Part shown: one piece after another, positions 1 to 4,793 of the stretch
Layout of the letters: every line of letters starts with the position of its first letter
How positions within the stretch are numbered: the first letter of the stretch is position 1
Source: Methanomicrobiales archaeon
GTDB lineage: Archaea; Halobacteriota; Methanomicrobia; Methanomicrobiales; Methanoculleaceae
Assembly: GCA_012511245.1 (NCBI GenBank)
Contig: JAAZGM010000108.1
Location: forward strand, 1-7,146
Direction of reading: 5' to 3'
Length of the DNA stretch: 7,146 nt
Translations under genes and position numbers: made by a program
Notes under the pieces: model-generated
Database searches by the model: none
Seen by the model: only the letters and a program-made list of their open reading frames with translations
What the model was told of the DNA's origin: nothing

Positions 1-393
1 CCATTGGTTACGGAGACGACCGCTATCGAGACCGAGACCCCTGCTGCCACAGAAACCACAACTGTAGCAGGTGAACAGACGACAACCGCGGCCGGCGGCG
101 AGACTACATCCGTCGATCTTGCGGCTGAGAACCTGGCTTTCGACACGGACACCATCACGGTGCCCGCGGGTGCGGACGTGACGGTGAACTTCGACAACGA
201 GGATAACGGCATCCCGCACAACTTTGCGGTCTACACCGACTCCTCCGCGAGCCAGAGCATCTTTGTGGGCGACACCATCACCGGCCCGGAGACGACCACC
301 TACACCTTCACCGCACCGTCCGAGCCCGGCACCTACTTCTTCCGTTGCGATATCCACCCCCAGCAGATGACCGGGGATTTCATCGTGCAGTAG
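1..393 (+). CDS. Cupredoxin (type I blue-copper) domain protein, 3' part
   Basis: This is the C-terminal part of a small blue-copper protein that would carry one electron at the cell surface. The frame is open from base 1, so the TTG at 4 is probably not the start, and any signal peptide or lipobox lies outside the window. Numbering from codon 4 as residue 1, residues 1-36 are a Thr/Glu-rich linker and residues 37-129 a plastocyanin-like fold. All four type I copper ligands are present: His72 (PHNF), Cys115, His118 and Met122 in the C-terminal loop RCDIHPQQM, a C-x2-H-x3-M arrangement. The domain ends at once with GDFIVQ and a TAG stop, as is usual for the family. The low-complexity linker suggests a membrane- or wall-tethered protein. 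The next gene on the same strand is a sugar-dehydrogenase-like protein, which makes an electron-acceptor role possible but unproven. The fold and ligands are clear; the partner is inferred. Confidence 0.9.
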   Translation, partial: PLVTETTAIETETPAATETTTVAGEQTTTAAGGETTSVDLAAENLAFDTDTITVPAGADVTVNFDNEDNGIPHNFAVYTDSSASQSIFVGDTITGPETTTYTFTAPSEPGTYFFRCDIHPQQMTGDFIVQ

Positions 394-431
394 AGGGGTA
401 TCGCGCCTGACGGTGCTCAACGGGAAAGAGA

Positions 432-480
432 GAGGGAGATGCTCCCTCCCCCTTGCCCGACCGATCCGGGGGCAATCTTT
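432..480 (+). terminator. Two consecutive hairpins after the cupredoxin gene
   Basis: A perfect 7-bp stem (432-438 GAGGGAG with 442-448 CTCCCTC, 3-nt loop) is followed by a second stem (453-458 TTGCCC with 470-475 GGGCAA, 11-nt loop), which runs directly into TCTTTAT. The position, about 40-90 nt after the cupredoxin stop, fits 3'-end formation or RNA stabilisation. Archaeal terminators depend mainly on T-runs, and this one is short, so the function is inferred. Confidence 0.4.
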
Positions 481-550
481 ATCATACTTGATACCACCTC
501 CCGCCCCACATGGCAAACGATACCCCACCCATAGCATCTCTCCTGCCCCG

Positions 551-569
551 TGCACCCATCGCGGGTGCA
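551..569 (+). other. Perfect 7-bp stem-loop in the leader of the first dehydrogenase gene
   Basis: TGCACCC (551-557) pairs perfectly with GGGTGCA (563-569) across a 5-nt loop. It lies about 70 nt before the start codon at 641, in the 394-640 gap where I see no convincing gene. If transcription begins near the AT-rich stretch at 477-494, the hairpin would be in the 5' leader. No riboswitch class was recognised. Confidence 0.35.
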
Positions 570-625
570 GGCGCACAGCAGGCGGACAATGCCTATGACG
601 GTAACGAGATCTCAAAGCCGACCGA

Positions 626-640
626 TAGGGGGTGTTCAGC
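626..640 (+). promoter_or_regulatory. Shine-Dalgarno site that selects ATG 641
   Basis: TAGGGGGTG (626-634) resembles the archaeal anti-SD complement GGAGGTG and ends 6 nt before ATG 641. This favours 641 as the start over the in-frame GTG at 632, which is itself part of the purine-rich site. Confidence 0.55.
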
Positions 641-2161
641 ATGGCCGGCAACATTGTGAGTCTCACATCACCCGACCTCTCAAACGCCCGATCCCCGCTT
701 GCCGCAACGTACAGGAACAACAAGTCCACGACGAACTTCTCACCGGTCCCGGGTTTTACCGCCGAGATCGGGCTTGAACTCGTCAGCGAGAACCATACCG
801 CACCCATGATGGTTACGTCGCCGCAGGATGGAACCGGGCGGCGTTTCGTCGTCGACCAGATCGGTCTTGTGACGATCGTCGACCGGGGCGGGGCGATGCT
901 CCCTGAACCGTTCCTGGATCTCCGAAACAACATCGTGAAACTCAGTCCGAGGTATGACGAGCGCGGCCTGCTCTCTATTGCATTCCACCCGGATTACCGG
1001 AACAATGGCAGGTTCTACGCCTTTTACAGCGCGCCCTTGAGGGCGGAGGCTCCTAAAGGCTGGAGCTGCACGAACCACATATCCGGGTTCACGGTCGACC
1101 CTGAGAACCCGAACATGGCGGACATGGCCTCAGAGAAGATCCTGATGTACATCGACAAGCCCTATGAGAACCACAACGGCGGCGTGCTCGCTTTCAGCCC
1201 CGCCGACGGCTACCTCTACATATCCCTCGGCGACGGCGGGAAGGCAAACGATGTTGGAAACGGGCATACCCCCGGTATCGGGAACTCCCAGGATCTCACG
1301 AAGATCTACGGCAAGATCCTCCGGATCGATGTGGACGGCACCGCCGCCGGGAGCGTGCCGGCCCAGAAAGGCCCGACCGGCGATGTGAATGTCGACCATC
1401 CGGAGAACCCGCCCGAGCCGACGTGGACGACGTTTGCCGGGAGCCTCTATGGCATACCGCCCGACAACCCGTTTGCAAAGACCCGGCCGGAGATCCTCGA
1501 TTCCTACGCGTATACTTCCGTCCCACCCGAGATCTATGCCTACGGGCTCCGGAACCCCGCCTACATGGCCTTCGACTCCGGCGGCAACAACGCACTCTTC
1601 GTCGGCGAAGCCGGCCAGAATCTCTTTGAGTCGGTGGAGATCATCCACAATGGCGGGAACTACGGTTGGAACATCCACGAGGGAACGCACTGTTTTGACC
1701 CGGAGAAACCCCTGCAGCCGCCGGAGAACTGCAGAACGACCGGATACCGGGGCGAACCCCTGATCGGGCCTATATTTGAGGGCGGCCATGACCTCGGCCT
1801 CGTGATCGTCGGCGGCTACATCTACCGCGGAAATACCGTTCCCGCACTCCAGGGGAGATGCATCTTCGGCTACTGGGGCGACAGCCGGATAGAGGGAAAC
1901 GGTATCCTCCTCGTCGCCACACCCCCGGAGGGGTGGGCAGAGAAGGAACGGGGCGAGACCGCCGGGGGGAACTCCATGTGGAGAGCCCAGAAACTGAAGG
2001 TCGCGGGCCGAACGGACGAATCCCCGGGCATGTTCGTGCGTGGGTTCGGAGAGGACACAGACCGGGAGATGTATGTGGTAACAAACGATACGGGAGGACC
2101 TGATACCTCCACCCGCACCGGCAAGGTCTGGAAGATCGTGCCGCCCGCCGCCGATACATAG
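641..2161 (+). CDS. PQQ-dependent sugar dehydrogenase-like (GSDH/HHIP-like) protein, paralogue 1, no signal peptide
   Basis: This 506-residue beta-propeller belongs to the soluble glucose/sorbosone dehydrogenase family, whose characterised members oxidise aldoses with PQQ and calcium. Family signatures in order are DERGLLSIAFHPD (106-118), WSCTNHIS (141-148), YENHNGG (175-181) with the probable catalytic-base His178, GDGGKAND (197-204), KIYGKILRIDVDG (221-233), PPDNPFA (273-279), PEIYAYGLRNP (296-306) with Arg304 in the conserved RNP motif, VGEAGQNLFESVE (321-333), GGNYGWNIHEGTHC (338-351) and VGGYIYRG (390-397). Cys351 and Cys364 may form a disulphide. The start at 641 rests on its Shine-Dalgarno site. 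The N-terminus (MAGNIVSLTSPDL) has no hydrophobic segment, and no usable in-frame extension exists because of a stop at 596-598. This differs from the downstream paralogue, so the product may be cytoplasmic or may have lost its export signal. The fold assignment is firm; cofactor, substrate and location are not established. Confidence 0.9.
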   Translation: MAGNIVSLTSPDLSNARSPLAATYRNNKSTTNFSPVPGFTAEIGLELVSENHTAPMMVTSPQDGTGRRFVVDQIGLVTIVDRGGAMLPEPFLDLRNNIVKLSPRYDERGLLSIAFHPDYRNNGRFYAFYSAPLRAEAPKGWSCTNHISGFTVDPENPNMADMASEKILMYIDKPYENHNGGVLAFSPADGYLYISLGDGGKANDVGNGHTPGIGNSQDLTKIYGKILRIDVDGTAAGSVPAQKGPTGDVNVDHPENPPEPTWTTFAGSLYGIPPDNPFAKTRPEILDSYAYTSVPPEIYAYGLRNPAYMAFDSGGNNALFVGEAGQNLFESVEIIHNGGNYGWNIHEGTHCFDPEKPLQPPENCRTTGYRGEPLIGPIFEGGHDLGLVIVGGYIYRGNTVPALQGRCIFGYWGDSRIEGNGILLVATPPEGWAEKERGETAGGNSMWRAQKLKVAGRTDESPGMFVRGFGEDTDREMYVVTNDTGGPDTSTRTGKVWKIVPPAADT

Positions 2162-2194
2162 AACTCACCGGATCGGTCATACCACCGGGAAGAA

Positions 2195-2213
2195 GGGGCC
2201 GGGGCACGGCCCC
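2195..2213 (+). other. GC-rich stem-loop between the two dehydrogenase genes
   Basis: GGGGCC (2195-2200) pairs with GGCCCC (2208-2213) across a 7-nt loop, 34 nt after the first dehydrogenase stop. No T-run follows, so it may be a 3'-end stabiliser or weak terminator rather than a canonical archaeal terminator. The rest of the 2162-2340 gap shows no gene I can support. Confidence 0.35.
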
Positions 2214-2341
2214 ACGGCACACCGCAACCCTCCCGGGTTCGCGATCGAGACCGCGACCTGCCGCCCCACCAGAAAAGTGAATCCAGGGGTGTGGTAGCGC
2301 CTGGAAAAATCCCCGTAATGCCTCGCATACCGGAATCCGGA

Positions 2342-2377
2342 ACATATATATGATATAACCCCTACCCCACGCCCCGT
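2342..2377 (+). promoter_or_regulatory. Archaeal TATA box and leaderless start of the second dehydrogenase gene
   Basis: An AT-rich block, CATATATATGATATAAC (2343-2359), stands out in GC-rich sequence. A TATA box centred near 2347 would place transcription initiation about 2371-2378, at or just before ATG 2378. The stretch between them (CCCCTACCCCACGCCCCGT) has no Shine-Dalgarno motif, so the mRNA is probably leaderless. The gene therefore appears to have its own promoter. Confidence 0.7.
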
Positions 2378-4099
2378 ATGAGACCTCATACACAGCGTAT
2401 GGTCTTCCTCGTACTGGCGATCTGCCTGTGCCTCATCGGAGGGGCGGCAGCCCAGCAGGAAGAAACGAACACCACCGCGTCGCCGGAAGCGACGACGCCT
2501 GCCGATGAGGGGAACGGCCTCGACCTCACCAATGAGGGTGCTGCGCAGGCAACAGAGTTCACAGACAACGAATCGGTAACGACGTTCGGGGAGGTCACTG
2601 GATTCACCCCGGACGTGAGCCTTGAGCTCATAGCTGAGAACTTCACCACCGCGCCGATGATGGTTGTAACGGCACCGGATGACGATTCCGGTCGGCTCTA
2701 CGTCGTCGATCAGATCGGGGTCGTGAAGATCGTGGACTCAAACGGGGAGGTCGCCGAGGAACCGTTCCTGGATCTCCGGGATAACCTCGCAGATATCTCC
2801 GCAACCTACGATGAGCGCGGCCTGCTCTCCATAGCCTTCCACCCGGATTTCCAGCAGAACGGTAAGGTTTACGCCTTCTACAGCGCACCGCTGCGAGAGG
2901 GAGCGCCGGAAGGATGGAGCTGCACAAACCACATATCCGAGTTCCAGGTCGACTCCAGCAACCCCGATATGGTGGACGTCTCCTCTGAGAAGGTCCTGAT
3001 GTACATCGACAAGTCGTACGAGAACCACAACGGCGGCATACTTGCCTTCAGCCCCGTCGACGGATACCTCTACATATCGGTCGGCGACATCGGGAAGGGG
3101 AACGATCTCGGTGACGGACATAATCCGCTGATCGGCAACGCCCAGGATCTCACGAAGATCTACGGCAAGATCCTCCGGATCGACGTCGACGGTGGGAGCG
3201 AGAACGGGAACCAGACCGAAGAATCGGTGGTCGATGAGACCGAGGTGACCGAGGACTTCCGGGGCGACTCCCAGCCGGTGAACCCCACCTGGACGACCAA
3301 TGCAGGCCGGTTCTACAGCATACCGTCAGACAACCCGTTTGCCGAGACCCAGCCCGAGATCCTCGATACCTATGCCTATGACTCCGTTCCACCAGAGATC
3401 TATGCCTATGGGTTCAGGAACCCTGCCTACATGTCGTTTGATGCAGAAGGCAGCAACGCGCTCATCATCGCGATGGCAGGCCAGGATCTCTTCGAGTCCG
3501 TTCTTGATGTTGTGAATGGCGGAAATTACGGCTGGAACATCCGTGAAGGCACCCACTGCTTCAACCCGGACAACTCCCTGCAGCCTCCGGAAGAGTGCAA
3601 CACGACCGGCTACCAGGGCGAACCCCTGATCGGCCCCGTCGTTGAGTATGGGCATGACGTCGGCAACGTGATCGTCGGCGGAGAGGTCTACCGCGGCACG
3701 GCTCTCACGGACTTCACCGGAAAGTACGTCTTCGGCTCCTGGAGTTCGCCTGGCAACTACGTGACGCCGAACGGCATACTCTTCGTGGCCACGCCGCCGA
3801 GCGACTGGGAGAGCAGGATCCCCGCCTCGGCAGAGGAGCTCACACCGGAGGATAACGCCATGTGGACGCTTCAGGAACTGAAGGTTCTCGGCTCTCCGGG
3901 CCAGGAAGACGGGCGCCTGGACAAGTTCGTCCGCTCGATCAGCCGGGACAGCGATAACGAGCTCTACCTGCTGACCAACACCGTCGGCGGCCCGGACAAT
4001 TCCACCGAGACGGGCAGCCTCTGGAAGTTCGTGCCGTCACAGGGCGAGGCGGCCGGAAGCGAAACGGCGACCACCACCGAGAACGCAACAGAGGAGTAG
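2378..4099 (+). CDS. Secreted PQQ-dependent sugar dehydrogenase-like (GSDH/HHIP-like) protein, paralogue 2
   Basis: This 573-residue exported paralogue of the preceding gene has a Sec signal peptide at residues 1-26 (hydrophobic VFLVLAICLCLIGG, then AAAQQ; Met8 is an alternative start). An acidic Thr-rich linker follows (27-75), then the propeller (76-554) and a Thr/Glu-rich tail. Signatures are DERGLLSIAFHPD (145-157), YENHNGG (214-220) with putative catalytic His217, KIYGKILRIDVDG (260-272), PEIYAYGFRNP (339-349) with Arg347, GGNYGWNIREGTHC (381-394) and a probable Cys394-Cys407 pair. Residues 105-233 of paralogue 1 align without gaps to 144-272 here, about 101 of 129 identical by hand count. 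Two usually conserved places differ: GDIGK (236-240) replaces GDGGK, and IAMAGQD (364-370) replaces VGEAGQN, removing a Gly-Glu pair. Seven N-x-S/T sequons (N31, N64, N88, N278, N408, N541, N569) would suit a glycosylated surface protein. The enzymatic activity is inferred. Confidence 0.94.
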   Translation: MRPHTQRMVFLVLAICLCLIGGAAAQQEETNTTASPEATTPADEGNGLDLTNEGAAQATEFTDNESVTTFGEVTGFTPDVSLELIAENFTTAPMMVVTAPDDDSGRLYVVDQIGVVKIVDSNGEVAEEPFLDLRDNLADISATYDERGLLSIAFHPDFQQNGKVYAFYSAPLREGAPEGWSCTNHISEFQVDSSNPDMVDVSSEKVLMYIDKSYENHNGGILAFSPVDGYLYISVGDIGKGNDLGDGHNPLIGNAQDLTKIYGKILRIDVDGGSENGNQTEESVVDETEVTEDFRGDSQPVNPTWTTNAGRFYSIPSDNPFAETQPEILDTYAYDSVPPEIYAYGFRNPAYMSFDAEGSNALIIAMAGQDLFESVLDVVNGGNYGWNIREGTHCFNPDNSLQPPEECNTTGYQGEPLIGPVVEYGHDVGNVIVGGEVYRGTALTDFTGKYVFGSWSSPGNYVTPNGILFVATPPSDWESRIPASAEELTPEDNAMWTLQELKVLGSPGQEDGRLDKFVRSISRDSDNELYLLTNTVGGPDNSTETGSLWKFVPSQGEAAGSETATTTENATEE

Positions 4100-4103
4100 A
4101 CCG

Positions 4104-4160
4104 GCACCGGTGCTGCAGGTGGAGAGCTGGAAGCGGGGGTCATTCTCCCCTCCTCTCCTT
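4104..4160 (+). terminator. Palindrome and hairpin downstream of the second dehydrogenase gene
   Basis: GCACCGGTGC (4104-4113) is a perfect 10-bp palindrome 5 nt after the TAG stop. It is followed by a nested hairpin: GGAGAG (4121-4126) with CTCTCC (4153-4158) outside, and GGGG (4136-4139) with CCCC (4147-4150) inside, trailing into a pyrimidine-rich tract. This is a plausible transcript 3' end, but no long T-run is present. Confidence 0.4.
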
Positions 4161-4212
4161 CAGCCAGGGGGCTGACCGTGCCCGGATCAGCCAGATATGA
4201 GGTCTCCTCCAG

Positions 4213-4335
4213 CCGCCCGCAAGCGAACGGACCATCCTGGAACTTCTCCAGACAACAGAGGCGGGCCAGATCCTCGATGGCGATGAACCGTATACCGTCT
4301 TTGTCCTGGCCGACAGGGCATTCCCCCCGGCGATC
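4213..4335 (+). pseudogene. Fasciclin (FAS1) domain remnant
   Basis: Frame 1 reads ASERTILELLQTTEAGQIL followed by DGDEPYTVFVLADRAFPPA. This resembles the first part of a FAS1 domain, in which a helix ending near 'L.DTL' leads to the H1 box 'pyTVFAPTDeAF'. Here the box is YTVFVLADRAF, with AP and T replaced. FAS1 domains are about 130 residues and mediate surface adhesion; only about 40 residues are recognisable. A TGA at 4198-4200 closes the frame upstream. Downstream, after ATG 4339, the frame becomes Arg/Gly/Pro-rich non-domain sequence up to TGA 4432-4434. About 32 of 45 codons from 4201 to 4335 end in G or C, in keeping with former coding use. I see no start codon or ribosome binding site, so this is a truncated relic. 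It could be chance similarity, but the H1-box match and its position relative to the helix argue against that. Confidence 0.5.
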
Positions 4336-4375
4336 ACCATGCACCGCCCCTCCCTGGACAGGAGAGGGAGCCACA

Positions 4376-4400
4376 GGGAGGAGGGGCAACCCCCCTCCCC
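4376..4400 (+). other. Strong GC hairpin after the FAS1 remnant
   Basis: GGAGGGG (4380-4386) pairs perfectly with CCCCTCC (4392-4398) across a 5-nt loop. A neighbouring arm, CCCCTCCCT (4347-4355), can compete for the same purine strand. It may be the old 3' terminator of the decayed gene. No T-run follows. Confidence 0.35.
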
Positions 4401-4468
4401 TGAAGGACGGTATCCCCGTGCCCGGGTCAGATGAAACGGGGACAGGTGCCGGCCCGCATCGATGTGAC

Positions 4469-4531
4469 AATACGTATTCTGGCATTTTACGTTCACAATA
4501 CTGCCCTCATCGATTTAGAGGAGGCACAGGG
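4469..4531 (+). promoter_or_regulatory. Probable promoter and ribosome binding site of the small membrane-protein gene
   Basis: An AT-rich patch (about 4467-4500) contains the perfect palindrome AATACGTATT (4469-4478) and a TATA-like CATTTTAC (4483-4490). Initiation about 27 nt downstream would fall near 4511. A strong Shine-Dalgarno GAGGAGG (4518-4524) ends 7 nt before ATG 4532. Together they are good evidence for a real gene start at 4532. The palindrome could be an operator, but this is a guess. Confidence 0.5.
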
Positions 4532-4793
4532 ATGGTTACACATGGAATGCTGATGACGGAGGAAGGATCGGGGAGGAAAATCCGTCTTGTATCCGCGGTC
4601 ATCATAACGATCACCGCCTGCCAGATATTCCTCTTGATCATCATCGCCCCGCCCCGGAGCGGAACAATCCCCCTGGCAACCATGGCCCTGCGGATGGGCA
4701 TACTTCGGGGATATCCACGCACCCGACCCCGGGTGCATCAACAACCGTGCGTACTGGGAGTCGCTCCTGGACGGCCAAAAAAAAGAGGGCTAG
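4532..4793 (+). pseudogene. Small single-pass membrane protein gene, interrupted by a +1 frame change
   Basis: I do not recognise this family. From ATG 4532 the first frame encodes a short charged N-terminus (EEGSGRKIR) and a clear transmembrane segment at residues 19-39 (LVSAVIITITACQIFLLIII). That frame has no stop before it runs antisense through the convergent gene to 5338, which is not credible as coding. From 4695 the next frame reads WAYFGDIHAPDPGCINNRAY then WESLLDGQKKEG and stops at TAG 4791-4793. Codon use switches with it: 25 of 32 codons from 4695 end in G or C, against 12 of 31 in the original frame from 4700. A single extra base near 4650-4697 would join the two into a protein of about 86 residues. 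The cause may be a genuine mutation, a sequencing error (the site is near GC-rich runs) or, less likely, programmed frameshifting. The strong ribosome binding site supports translation. Confidence 0.5.
4777..4784 (-). terminator. T8 terminator of the Ig-repeat surface protein gene
   Basis: On the minus strand a run of eight T begins 5 nt after the TAG stop of the Ig-repeat gene. Archaeal RNA polymerase terminates efficiently at such T-runs. On the plus strand the same bases encode the Lys-Lys near the end of the small membrane protein, so the tract serves both convergent genes. Confidence 0.65.

Noticed and set aside
4..6. TTG as the start of the cupredoxin
   Set aside because: The frame is open from base 1, there is no visible ribosome binding site, and an exported cupredoxin should have a signal peptide, so the gene begins outside the window.
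413..598. A 61-codon plus-strand frame between the cupredoxin and paralogue 1
   Set aside because: It overlaps two hairpins, has no ribosome binding site and has an Arg/Pro/Cys-rich composition typical of non-coding GC-rich DNA.
1130..1789. A 219-codon minus-strand open frame inside paralogue 1, and similar antisense frames inside paralogue 2
   Set aside because: These are shadows of strongly conserved plus-strand propeller coding with high G/C third positions. No domain is recognisable.
4140..4496. A minus-strand frame of 118 codons between the dehydrogenase and the small membrane-protein gene
   Set aside because: The composition is irregular with no domain, and it lies antisense to the FAS1-like relic and the inverted repeats, which explain the region better.
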